From Ectobius pallidus (taxonomy: Eukaryota > Arthropoda > Insecta > Blattodea > Ectobiidae), in the NCBI GenBank assembly GCA_964059195.1, contig CAXKWD010000001.1, positions 119,035,751 to 119,099,750 of the forward strand: DNA of 64,000 nt. The letters are read 5' to 3'. This document shows, piece by piece, positions 47,701-58,695 of this stretch. Positions within the stretch are counted from its first letter, which is position 1; every line of letters starts with the position of its first letter. The position numbers were made by a program, and so were the translations under genes. The notes beneath the pieces were generated by a model that was given only the letters and a program-made list of their open reading frames with translations, did not search any database and had not been told where the DNA came from.

Positions 47701-47944
47701 TGAGGTACGTGGTTATTTTCATTGTAATTCCAACTGTAAATGTGAGAACCTGAATCATAACACCGATCGCGGCTTCATTAGCGTAGATATTTCACCCGAT
47801 CGCTCGGGAGTTGGAGCTGTGCCCACCGCGCCGCAGGAACCCGCGTCATTGGCCAACTCTTGCGTGGGACACACTGTAGTTTAATGCCCAGTTTCTATAA
47901 ACTCGCAAAATATCTTTGAGTAAATTATCCAATTGACAATTTAG

Positions 47945-47994
47945 TTCCAGAATTATCCACCTATATATATATATTTTGGTGGATAATTCTGGAA
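47945..47994. repeat. Perfect 17-bp hairpin with (AT)n loop
   Basis: ttccagaattatccacc (47945-47961) is perfectly complementary to 47978-47994. The 16-base loop is AT-rich. Confidence 0.95.
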
Positions 47995-48003
47995 TATATA
48001 TTA

Positions 48004-48283
48004 CCGACCGCCGGCGTGGTCTTGTGGTTAGCGTCGCTGACTAACAGATCCGCCGGCCCGGGTTCGATCCCTGGTACCTCCTTTGATTTTTCTGAGGTAG
48101 GGAGGTCTGGTAGGGGTGCACTCAGCCTCGTGATTCAAATTGAGGAGCTAATTGATAGAGAAGTAGCGGCTCCGGTCATGGAAACCACCATTAACGGCCG
48201 TGGGTGCCGTCTGCCTATGGCAGATGATGCAACGGCCAGGTGGTAGGCATTGTCCCTTCAGGGATGTAGTGCCACGGAGTTAG
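48004..48283 (+). mobile_element. tRNA-derived SINE (family B) copy 2
   Basis: The head gtggtcttgtggttagcgtc (box A region) is followed by box B gggttcgatccc at about 48060-48071. The body matches 37365-37663 and ends at gccacggagttag. The 76-codon frame at 48016-48246 is part of the SINE. Confidence 0.93.
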
Positions 48284-48293
48284 TTATATACAT

Positions 48294-48364
48294 TACCATG
48301 CCGGGGATTGAACCGTGGGCCTCTAGAACCTTAATCAAGCAAGCTGACAATGAGCTACGGTGAA
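48294..48364 (-). mobile_element. tRNA-like SINE head
   Basis: On the minus strand gtagctcattgtcagc (box-A-like) is followed by acggttcaatccccgg (box-B-like). The T-arm and acceptor do not pair fully, so it is not a functional tRNA. It sits directly beside SINE B copy 2. Confidence 0.6.
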
Positions 48365-48452
48365 CAGTGAGTACATATCTTGAATAATGCAGATGTAATT
48401 GCTTCTTCCTATGTTTCCATACTGCAAGACAATAAAATGTGTTTTTGCAATA

Positions 48453-48453
48453 T

Positions 48454-48501
<48 letters not shown>
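48453..48501. repeat. (AT)n microsatellite
   Basis: About 20 uninterrupted TA units preceded by an ACAC run. Confidence 0.95.
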
Positions 48502-48503
<2 letters not shown>

Positions 48504-49040
48504 CTAATTAATTCGGAATAATATCTTCATATAAATATTGTTACTGTCAATTCCCAATGCTTGAGAGGAAGGAAAAATGTTAGTTTGCAATGTTTGCATA
48601 CTCAGTGCTACCAAATATCGGAAAATACAGTCGTTACCGAAAATGTACGGTAGATAAAAAATTAAATAGGAAATATTTATATAAATTCTGATGACTGAAA
48701 AACGAAGTCATCACTACAAATCATCTCAGCACTTCTAAAATTGTATTTTACAGGAATTGCAATCAGCTGTGTTAGTCCACCATATTGATCCTACGAGAGG
48801 ATCCACGGAAGGATAAATTAACCCAGCGATTTACAGTTGGAAATATGTAACCCGAGTTTGTAGAAAACTTTTTCTGTCATTATCATATTTACCCAGAGGA
48901 CATTTATCTACAAACTCGCCTTAAGTGTATGTGATTGTTATTTTTAAATTACGTAGGCCTATTTGAGTTTTTAAAAGTTACCCATGTGTAAATTCTGTCC
49001 ATTGGACAACCCATAGATCTTTCGCGAGTTTATAGAAACC
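48502..49040. other. Interior of the TIR element, no gene
   Basis: AT-rich. An inner inverted pair (gagtttgtagaaaa / ctacaaactcg) lies at about 48852-48917. No coding signal. Confidence 0.4.
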
Positions 49041-49046
49041 GGGCAT

Positions 49047-50104
49047 AAAGCACGTAAGCTAACCTTCGATTTAAAGAAGTGCCGGTAGGCTATTAGTTAC
49101 TGCACTAAAACCAAAGTTTTCAACTTCATAATGTTTTGGAAACATAGGAAACACTGAAGTTCAATCCTACCTTCTTGAAAGTTATGAATCCAATTGAAGT
49201 AAATTAATTCACTAAAATTATTAAGTTCCTTCCTACTTGGAATCAGAAGTTGTAAGACTTAAAGCGAAGTTGCAAATGTTAGGCTACATAGTTCAAAAGT
49301 TTAGTTTCAAGTTCTCCTTCTCAATATCTGTTTTCCATTTGCATTTTTATACTCACCTTATGGCCTCAATTGAGTCAACTTTTAGCTATATAATCACTTA
49401 ACCTATAGCTCCGCTTTGCAATTTCAGTCATGGGATGTTTCTCTATCTCCAGTGTCTAGTCATTTGAACCATTAAAACTTGTGTAAGAATATGTGTATAA
49501 GCATCTTGTCTGTAAAGTCTAAATTTTCATGCCACGATTATTTTGTGTTCTACCATACTATAATACGCTTGTTTTGGTCGACCATACTATAGGCCTAATA
49601 CGCTTATTAGTGTGACGTAACGGGATCATGACACTCATTTCGAAACTGTTTTTCATGTCAACATCGGTGTGGTGTCGAATATTATTGAACACGAAACGAT
49701 TTTGAGACCTTGAGATAAGGAACTGAGAACTACGTAATAAGAAGTCTGTGTTTAAAATAAAATCAATTATGTTTGGGTTAATTTTAATTTCATACTAAAG
49801 TAAATTCAATTCATGTTGTCAAAATCCATCGGTTTCAAGAAATCAACCATAAGGTAGTTTCGATTTAATCGACGGCATGACCTGCCGTCTCTCGTAGATG
49901 ACAAGAACTACTACAATTATTTTGACGCGAAGGACATGGTGGGCTCGTTGCCATGTGGTTTGAGTGAATCTATTTTAGCATTTAGACTAATTATGGTTGA
50001 ACAAAAATAGTCGTATGCAACTTGCCTACAATGGTAATTAAGATATTATCGCTTTGCTCGTTTCATAAACATACTCGTGTCTTAATAAATGCCATTATAG
50101 GCTT
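49047..50104. other. Non-coding stretch with a short direct repeat
   Basis: A direct repeat of about 29 bp lies at 49551-49605. Its second copy differs by the 6-nt insertion ggccta, which makes TAGGCCTA (49590-49597). No gene is seen. Confidence 0.5.
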
Positions 50105-50440
50105 GGTGCATAATGTACCTGGTGAGGTTTTACCGGGATTTTTCCTCACTGTGAGAAAAATGTCGGGTGACTTTAGGCCCTAGTGGTCCCCAGATACCAT
50201 CTGGCCGCCATTATCATTTTCATCCCATCCACGCCTTGTTCAGAGTGTGTATCGTCTTATGTGTTCGTGTTGTCTCGGAGGTGGCCCCGGCATTGGCCTC
50301 CCGGCAGGGAGGCCTCCATGTCCATGTCTGTATGTAGTGTGATCCAGAGAATGTATATGTATGTGATCCAGACATAATCCCTCTCCCGACAGGTCGTGGC
50401 CCTGTGAGGCCCGGGACGCGTAAAAGGGAAGAGGGAAAAC
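50105..50440. repeat. GC-rich repeat-like block
   Basis: This block stands out from the AT-rich background. It contains paired short repeats (ggcctcccggcagggaggcc and two gtgatccaga.a runs). Its texture resembles the GC-rich SINE C bodies, but no tRNA head, tail or target duplication was found. The 92-codon minus frame over it is unsupported. Confidence 0.4.
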
Positions 50441-51673
50441 TACGGAAAATACGGAATAGAAATAAAGAAAAGTTGAAATCTAAGGAGAACTCAAACAAGC
50501 AGTCAATACATGGCCATGACTGAAGAAACTCTCCTCGCTAAAGTTGGTAATTTAACTCAGAACCCTTTGTCTAGTAGTCAGCAATGCTAACTACTACACT
50601 AATGTGTAATTTTAAATTAACCTTAAATTTAGTATGCTTTTTGAATATTGAATATTAATAAAAATATATTTATGTTTGGTATATAAAATCCACACGTAAA
50701 TAATTAGATTAACATATCGGAATATTTAAACCATCATTGAATAAATAGATTTATAGTAGTTTTCTCGCTTCCAGTTAAAGTGCTGAAAAGTGATAGGCTA
50801 CGCCCACGTTACAATTTTAGATGAATATGTAAATTAAATTATTTTACATTTTTAGAGTAGAATGTTTCGTTCTAAATCATCGTCCCTCCGTAGCTACAGT
50901 GAATACGACAAATCCGATAATAAATTTACGTAACCATCCGTTACGCAACATGCCAGTAATCCAATGCGTTTTACATTTAAAACACTCTTTAATAACATTA
51001 CTATATTTTAACAAGCTTACTAACTTTGTTTAAACTTTTGTTCAGATGTTTTTAGAAACGTAATATTATGCATAAATCAGGGTGTAAATTTAACTCTGTA
51101 GTTCTATCATGTTTTTCTCTGATTTGCTTACAGCATAGGTGTTATTAATTAATTACAGGAAAATGGATAGGGTAATGGGATGGACGGAATAGAGATAATA
51201 TTATGAAGAAATACAACATTAAAATGCCTGATACCACGTAACCGTGGCTGTAATTAAACTCAATAATCAACAATATTCTGAGAATCAGGATTAGTTCATA
51301 TTGCATTAATTAATGCTTAACTATAACAGGCATCCAAGCAGTAACGCTATAAGGTTCTTTGACGCTGAGTTTTCCCTAATGTGTCCTTAAATAATGTAGT
51401 TAAAGAAAAATGGCAAATGTTCATTCTTTAAGAATAAAAAAATTAAAAAAAAAAAAACCTAGTCCTTTGACCTCTTGCAGTTCATAAACTCATAAGGGTA
51501 CAATTAAGCATATATAATTTATAAGAACTATACTTCGTGATTTTCAATTACAACTGTGAGTAATTTAACAGTTGTATCAGGGGCGTATCCAGGTTAATTG
51601 GGAAAAGGCTGTCTAACATACTATTACCATGCATTAAAGTAATATTACTACACTTAACAACGAAACTGAAACA
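50441..51673. other. Non-coding stretch
   Basis: AT-rich, no gene. A hAT-like end phrase, caggggcgtatccagg, lies at about 51579-51594 without a visible partner. Confidence 0.35.
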
Positions 51674-52079
51674 AAGTATAACTCGATCGGTAAGATCTGA
51701 GCCAAACACGCGCAGATAGCTTATCGTCCGCCGGTAGCAATGGAGTAAGAGCAGAAGAGAATGCATATACTGTACTTTCATTCCAAATTATGTGGTTCAT
51801 AATAACCCGTAACTATTGAAAACAAAAATAAAGGGAATAAAGTATTTGTTTTTTTAGCTATGAAATATTATTTAAGTAATGGTATGTAACTCACAGAATA
51901 TCGCAGATGGGTCTTCACTATTGAATGCTGTGAGGCTAACTAAGATGTTTTTACACGGTCTGTAGTATGAACTAGCAAAAAACATCACGTGCTACGAAGG
52001 TCAGGCAGGTCTAGATTACGTCATCGTAGACTACTGCGCAGCCGTTTGTTTGGCTCAGGTCTTACCGATCGTGTTATAG
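51674..52079. repeat. Inverted repeat with about 45-bp arms
   Basis: Positions 51674-51718 and 52033-52079 are inverted copies sharing cgatcggtaaga.ctgagcca and a gcgcag segment. They are separated by about 315 bp of AT-rich sequence. It may be part of a larger, decayed DNA transposon. Confidence 0.7.
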
Positions 52080-52692
52080 CTTAATCTAACTAAGGTAAAG
52101 GCTTAAGGCTTAACGCTGTTGAGTCATAGAACAAAATTAAATTTTCTTGCTTTCCCATTGCTGAAAAATTTATCAAGCATCATTTCAAGCAAGCTAAGTT
52201 AGAAGCTTCAGCTGCATAGGCAAAAATTCGATCACATATTTCCCCATTGATTTAGGACAAAGAAGAAGGAAAAATGGAACAATAGAATAAATGCACCGAA
52301 CATTTTTTGGGTCCGAAGTATGGCCAGTCGAGGTCTCCGGGGGTGAAGGAGAGCAAAAATATCGATAATAAACTTAATTTTGTATATAGACAGGCAAACA
52401 ATAAGGATATTTTTTTCACGATTCGCCTTTCGCATTTCAAGAGGCAGAATGTGCAATTAAGATGAAATTAAAATGTATTTATGTGCAACGTCTTGGTATT
52501 TCGGGGAGGCTTAGCAATACATTTTGCTTCTCACAGTATATTTTCGGACATTATAAAGATTTTTTCAAAATACAAATCTAATAATTATAAGAAAATAAGG
52601 AATAAAATAAACCAAAGCATTAGCATTATTAGACAGACATAGAATTACTTATAAACATACTGTATCTTTCCTGAAATCCCTACGATAAAACC
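52080..52692. other. Non-coding stretch, no feature recognised
   Basis: Two overlapping minus frames of 62 and 74 codons are unsupported. Confidence 0.35.
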
Positions 52693-53013
52693 TAGGGCCT
52701 CCAAGTGGAGGTGTCAGTACCTAGATTATTTTCCGAGAGTGGACTTGGGGACAGAGGTTAAGTCCATCGTCTCACTAACCCCCTCCGGAAATTAAGGTAT
52801 TACTTGGACTTGAAAAAAAAAACAGAAATTTTGTCCAGAGGTTCTAATTTAGGCTTGGCATTCTTTTTCGTCCCGTATATCTACTACACGGCCCCCCTCC
52901 CGGAGGACTCCGTGCCCAGGATATTTACGTCCTGAAAAATCCATCGACCGCGGTCGGATTAGATCCCGAGACCTTTGGATCTAGAGGCGGCACGCTACCT
53001 CTACACGGCCGAA
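52693..53013 (-). mobile_element. SINE family A copy 2, with tRNA-like head
   Basis: On the minus strand it begins ggccgtgtagaggtagcgtg (box-A-like) and continues to ggtctcgggatctaatcc (box-B-like). The body is shared with 1-205. Family landmarks in + orientation are ttttgtccaga, ctcccggaggactccgtgcc and cctgaaaaatccatcgaccg. The left edge near 52693 is approximate. Confidence 0.7.
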
Positions 53014-53966
53014 TATAAACATGCTACTGATTATATTATTATGTACATTATCTTAAGCCTGGAAATATGCATTTTTAAGTTAGTTATTTTATTAAAAGAA
53101 AATTTTGGAACGCATTTCATGTAAAATTATTCAATTTTAAGAAGAGTAAAATTTTACCGATAAATGTTCCTGCATAACTAAATAACATAGAGCAATGGAC
53201 ATTCAGTCAATCTGTAGTTGAAGTTTATGCATTATGGATGCATAGACTCATGGCCTGCTTCAGAGGTTGTACATTCGTATGCATGTGCATAGCGATCTAG
53301 ATATATCCTGAAATGTATACGCTAATATGGACAATGATGATAACCGATCCTTGAGAAAATTGGATGGACATTTGCTATGGAACCAGTAATATTATTATTG
53401 TTATTATTAGCCTTAGGGTCTTTATGATAATCAAATGGAAATGCACCATGCAGGAGTAATGAATGATTCTTTTCCTTAACAAGTTAACCAGTCATTGCTT
53501 GAAATTGTTTAAAACATTTACTCAATACGCAGAATAGTAAACATAAGATAACAATGATGGAAACTGATCCTTAAAAATGTAAGAAGAGATCAGTTCCCCT
53601 TGGAAGACATTGATAACGCAGCTTTCGTGTGATTTATTTTACACGATACACGAGGCAAAATTACGGAGGAAAGAGTGATACTTGCATTATTTGATGTTAT
53701 TTAAATGTATAGCTGATCCGTAGCATTACACGTTCATTTTTCATTGTAATGGAGAAAAATAACTAAGTGAGCAATGATAAAAAGAGATTATGAATTATTT
53801 TTATGAAACGGAAATATCCTTACTACTAAAGCATATACAGTTTTAACCGAACTGCAGGAGTAAATGGATTACTCTTTCTTTGTGTAGGTAAAACTAGAAT
53901 TATTTTTTTTCAATCGACTGTTCCATTCATACGACACTTATTTGATATTAGGCCTAACCAGTCATG
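53014..53966. other. Non-coding stretch, no feature recognised
   Basis: AT-rich. A TAGGCCTA octamer lies at 53949-53956, just before element R copy 2. Confidence 0.35.
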
Positions 53967-54235
53967 TTTAGCAAAGCCACGGAAGTCGACCAATCATGAT
54001 CGTTTATCTTATAATGTGCATGCTACAAAACAAGGATGTGATGTTACCCGAAGAAAACGTCAGCTCGCTACTGGAAACGTAACTTACAGTGATTAATACG
54101 TCACATCCTGCCTGTGAACAGCATTTAATCACATTATTTTATATATAACATAACTTATTTGGAACAAATGTCATTTCTCATACGCACTATTGGTATCATT
54201 AGTTAGAAACCGGTAACTGATTCGATTCATCGACT

Positions 54236-54985
54236 GTTCATTTATTTATTTATTTATTTATTTACTTAACCTGGCGGAGTTAAGGCCATAAAGCCTTCTC
54301 TTCCACTCTGCCAGGGCAAAATCATGAAATACATAATAATAATAAATGAAAACTAGAAATGATATACCTGAATACAAGAAACGTACATTAAATACAAGGG
54401 GAAAAAATTAAAACATTAAGTACTTGAATAATATATAATGCAAATGACTAAAATAAAGAAATAAGAAAAAAAGATGAAAGACTAAACAAATACATTCTTA
54501 GGTATTACAAATAATTAGAATTTAAAAAAATATATTTTACTAATTACATAATTTCCTAAATGTTATTATATACTGAATTTATTAAATGACACTTGAACTA
54601 AGTCTTTGGCAGCTCCTGAGATAGCTAGGCAATGAATTCCAGTGACGAATAGCTGTTGTTGTAAACGAATTCGAATAATGTGTAGTTCTGTAAAGAGGCA
54701 TGGATAGTAAGGGGTCAAACTGAGAGCGCGTGCCTAAATTATAGTAGGAAGAAAGATAGCTACTGTCTGGCGGCGAGCTGAAGGCCGAGCTAGCGTTCCC
54801 CCACTACCTTACCATGCGCGTGCATTTACTGTCTATGTTTTTCCCCCACTATGCCACCAGCTCGGCCTTCAACTCACAGTCAGACAGTAGGTGTTGAGGT
54901 ATGCAGGATTCTATAAAGCAGTATGAGACAGTATCCTGTCACACAGCTGACAGAATAGTGTCTACTGATTTGATTGTAAACAACA
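54236..54985. mobile_element. Insertion inside element R with (ATTT)n edge
   Basis: It begins with an (ATTT)n run, then cttaacctggcggagttaag and gccataaagccttctcttcc, a phrase also present near 41757 and so part of a dispersed repeat. Towards its right side lies a hairpin (54758-54889). No coding frame or clear target duplication is seen. It may be a LINE/SINE 3' region plus a MITE. Confidence 0.5.
54758..54889. repeat. Small hairpin element
   Basis: Arms at 54758-54791 and 54855-54889 are inverted copies sharing ctactgtctg and gaaggccgagct. The next inner bases (gttcccccacta / tttttcccccacta) are also related. The total is 132 bp. Confidence 0.75.
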
Positions 54986-55107
54986 TAAGAAAATAAATAT
55001 AAATCGTATTTATATGATTCGTTAAATTTTATTCATGAAATAGTCTAATAAATCGCACTCGCGATAATGATAAACTCGTAATATCTCGTTGAATTACATT
55101 TGGCTAA

Positions 55108-55725
55108 ATCTTTAGATAGTGGGAACTATTTAACGTTAATTGGTAATCGTATGTTTTCGAAACATGTTTTCAGCTAATAGACATCCCGAATTCCTTTTCA
55201 CCGAAGTAATAAATCTGATTATGTTTGAAGTAAGAGACAGTTGACTGAAAGGAATTACAATAGACAGAAAAGCTGTGGAACTTGTTTTGAATTTTATTTC
55301 TTTTTGGTTTACTTGAGACTTTTATATCCAGCTTAACAGGATGTGGAAATAAAGACAACAAGTTGAATGGAGTCTTGAAATATAAAACAATGACATTTTC
55401 CGTCTGGAAGCCACGTACGTGATATAGAAGCATTCCAGCAAAGAGTTCAAGAAATTTATGATCAATAACTTCAAGACAGCAGAATGATCTTCTAATATTA
55501 GGAGAAGAAATGGTTGCAGAATGTATTACAAGTACTGACATCCTAGCATGTCAAGGAGAAAATAAATCTATATTTTATGTCAAACTGTATATTTAATATT
55601 TTCATTGGACTCTTTTTCGAAACATATATTAAAACTTTCAACTAAAACATCATGTTGACAACTTATTGTTAGTTTTCAACGAATATTCCATTCTTACCCC
55701 GTGTGTTTGATATTGACCAATAACG
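55108..55725. other. Non-coding stretch with an unassigned 123-codon frame
   Basis: A minus-strand frame at 55170-55541 is the longest outside repeats, but its composition is not clearly protein-like. I recognise no domain, and the sequence lies between two element R copies. Not called as a gene. Confidence 0.3.
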
Positions 55726-56308
55726 TTTAGTAATTCCTTGGATATAGGCGATCGTTTATCTTATAATATCCTTGCTATAAACACACAGATGCAATTTTAT
55801 CTAATAAATAAAAAATAATAAAAAAAAGTCCGTTACTGGACACGTAAGGCATGAACATGCGGTGATCAATACGTCACATGCTGCAAGTGAACAGAATGAA
55901 AACACATGATTTTATACAACATAACTTGCTTGGAAATTGAAATAATATAAATGTCCATTGATTAAAAACACAGTTTTTAATCCGTGCAAGCCAGTTCGCG
56001 TGCTTTTATAGTTTTTTAATGTAATCAATTACGACGACACTGTCCATGTTCTGATACGCATTACTGATAGCACTGGGAACGCGGATCGATTCCTCAAATA
56101 GATTCATGGACTGTTCATTCATTTACTATGCCGTGATATTACGGCTGTCAACCAAGTAAAAAACTGTTATTATTTACAAAATCCGTTACATTTTATTCAA
56201 GAAATGGTCTTAATAAATCTCACTCGAGATTACGAGTTTCATCAGATAAATCGAACTTTGTTCTCACAAATATATCGATAAACTCGTAATGTCTCGGGGA
56301 TTACCTAA
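55726..56308 (+). mobile_element. Dispersed element R, copy 3
   Basis: The most complete + strand copy (583 bp). The ends are weakly inverted (tttagtaattcc on the left, ggggattacctaa on the right). It contains cgatcgtttatcttataat, atcaatacgtcacatgctgc and acataacttgcttgg. No coding content. Confidence 0.75.
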
Positions 56309-57976
56309 GATAAATATTTTCAGTAAATTTTTCACTGAAAATGGAAACAATTTTGTGGGCTAAAGTCTGCTATTTTGTCAGTAATGTTATCTCCCATTAT
56401 CTCAATAACGCTAGAATGTGCAGAACTTATAAAATACAGAACACGTTCTTCTTAACATCAAAACAAGTTCTTCTTGGATGAACTAATTTCGAGAATTCTA
56501 TTTAAGAGAGATCTTCATATTATATCATTATCTGGTACGAAATTAGACACGAAATGTATAAAAAGTAAACTCTTGGTTTTTATAAAGTAATTTTAGGTAT
56601 TTTTAGACAATTCAAAGATACCAATCTGTAAAAAGAAATGCTTTAAAGGCATGTCTTTCACCCTTATTTACTGATGATCAAATAGTCACATCACATGCTA
56701 CATAGTGTCTCTCTGCGTAATCCGTTAAAACTGAACATGTCCCAATGTATTGCAACTGTGAAGCGTTATATTGAACACATCAAAATAAAATGTATTATGA
56801 GAAGCACAATAAATTATTGCTAAAGATTGGAGGAGACAAGGAAGATGCTTCTTATGAAATGCAATACAGCTGTTAAATTACTCGTAGTTGTTGCTAATGG
56901 AAAGTCATGGTGCATACATACTAATACCGATGAAAGAATGTACTAAAAACGAATTTGATGTCTCGTCTATTTGAAGAAATTGGCCTTCGAGGTTTATTGT
57001 TCATGTAAGAGATCCAAAATGTATCTAAATAGATGCAACTTAACGATAACGTACTGTCCATAATATTTATTTCAGAACTAGTATTTTAACAAATGTTTGT
57101 AATAGTTCCTTTGGAGTGTAACATTAGAATTGAATTATACATGTAGATTATGTTAATGTTGAGCACACACAGTTAAATGCTGTTATCTGCTGGCATTCCT
57201 CGCCATTAAGTGAACCTGCATTTGAGATGTCAAGTGATGAATGCTTATAGCTGTGTTGAATGACTTGGATGAGGTTACACGTTCATTCTACGTTTGCCCT
57301 AAATTCAAGATATGGTGGTATTCGAACAACGATGGAAATCTCTGCTCTCGTATGTAATTGAAATACAAAAATATACTATATTATAAAAATGCAAATTGCT
57401 TATTAAATTCGAATTTCTGGGAAATAACTTCTTTAGTGCAAAAGAAGGTTAATTTTTTAATCTGTTCCAGTTATTGCTCTTTTAATTCATTCTAATGCGC
57501 AGTTAGATTTTATTTAAATGTTCAGGTACAATGCCAGATCCCATTAGGAAAAAAAATGTACATCAGTGAGCATATTTAAATTGAACAAAAATGTATTACG
57601 TATCCTCTAGTGTGACATAATGGCGCATGAAAATCCTGGTAATGTGGTAATTCCTCCTTCCCGAGTAAGTTTAAGTCTTTGTCTTTTTGGAAAACGTTTT
57701 TCAACTTTTTTCCTTGATTTATGACAACTTGTGCTATCTTATCTGCCTCATTTTAATGTCATTTATTCTAATGTGTTTATTACAGCTTGTATTTTTAATT
57801 CTGTTCTCACTTGCTTAAAACTTAATCATAGATATAAGTTCGATCCTTCAAAATCGTTTTAATGATATAAACATGACAGTGCAAAACATGAAGTTAATCT
57901 TTATCGCTCAGATTAAGGATATAAGGTGGATGGCAACAGTTTAACCTTGTATGTTCTTTACTAATTCTGTCAAAGG
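56309..57976. other. Non-coding stretch, no feature recognised
   Basis: No open frame of note, no repeat ends, no tRNA-like boxes. It ends in a short (GAT)n run at about 57977-57996. Confidence 0.4.
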
Positions 57977-58002
57977 ATGATGATGATGATGATGATAATA
58001 AT

Positions 58003-58659
58003 CAGGGCCCGGATTTTAATAACATGTCATCATTTTATTGGTGCTGCATAGACATTGCCAACTTGCAGATAAATTCTAATTATGGCCTCTAGATTATAGA
58101 AATGCATTTTTATCAAGTCATTTTTTGTCATTTTATGCAATTTTATATTTTTAGGGCATTTATTTCAATTTTACGTCATTATTTTGTCATTTTCTTGTCA
58201 TTTGCGTCCTTATATAGTCATTTTCATGCATTTGCATTGAGTATATTAACTTTTATACCTTCAATAATCTCCGTATGCTGACAGTATTTTACTGCAGTCC
58301 TAAAGAAGGTAGGATTTACAAGCTTATTTTCAGAGGGTAATATTTAAATAAATTACTAGGTTGCCGTAATGCAACATATTTGTAGGATCTACTTTAAAAC
58401 AATTTTCGTATTTCTCTTCTCAAATGCTCCAATCAAGAACAAACAACAGAGTTTTTAAACCTATAACATCCTTTCTGCATTTAAAGTTTTTTTCAATTAC
58501 GTACAAATTAGTCTACAACTTTGTGTATACAATATTGTATACAAATTTGTTTATAAATGAAATACCAGTTCATAATTATTAAGTCATTTTCTTTAAAATT
58601 TAAGGTCATTTTATAGGTCATTTTTCAAACAATATTAGGTCATCAGAATCCGGGCCTTG
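58003..58659 (+). mobile_element. hAT-type element, family H1 copy 3, next to the exon
   Basis: The ends cagggcccggattttaataa and tcagaatccgggccttg are inverted. They are flanked by ATAATAAT (57995-58002) and ATAGTAAT (58660-58667), an 8-bp duplication with one mismatch. The arms match copies 1 and 2; the centre is shorter and replaced after gtatattaactttt. Its right end lies 36 nt before the first base of the kirre/rst exon, so branch-point sequence for that exon may lie inside or beside it. Confidence 0.9.
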
Positions 58660-58695
58660 ATAGTAATAATAACAATAATAATGTTTTTGTTGCAG

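Larger units (their letters stand above)
46880..47876. mobile_element. Tc1/mariner-type relic with two inverted 3' ends
   Basis: The termini cagtgtgtcccacgcaagag and its inverse are flanked by TA on both sides (46878-46879 and 47877-47878). The arms are very long (46880 to about 47208 and about 47559 to 47876) and highly similar. Each contains the C-terminal coding end of the transposase, so both ends are 3' ends. Between them lies a direct partial copy of subterminal sequence (about 47290-47354) and the N-terminal DNA-binding coding segment. It is an internally deleted, rearranged element. Confidence 0.92.
47884..49046. mobile_element. TIR element with nested SINEs
   Basis: The left end atgcccagtttctataaact and the inverse right end match at about 22 of 23 bases. 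Weaker similarity continues to about 58 bp. The element starts just after the preceding mariner relic. The left flank is TTTA and the right AAAG, so a TTAA-type target is possible but not clear. It contains a 17-bp perfect hairpin, SINE B copy 2 and a tRNA-like head. I recognise no transposase. Confidence 0.65.
53967..55107 (+). mobile_element. Dispersed element R, copy 2, split by an insertion
   Basis: 53967-54235 and about 54985-55107 match the two halves of 55726-56308 (landmarks gatcgtttatcttataat, attaatacgtcacat, actgttcattt, gataaactcgtaat). Between them 54236-54985 is foreign sequence, so this copy was interrupted later. Confidence 0.75.

Noticed and set aside
48294..48364. Possible functional tRNA gene
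   Set aside because: Box A and B are present but acceptor and T stems do not pair, so it is treated as a SINE head.
55170..55541. 123-codon minus frame
   Set aside because: No recognisable domain, promoter or splice context, and it sits among transposon copies. Retained only as a note.
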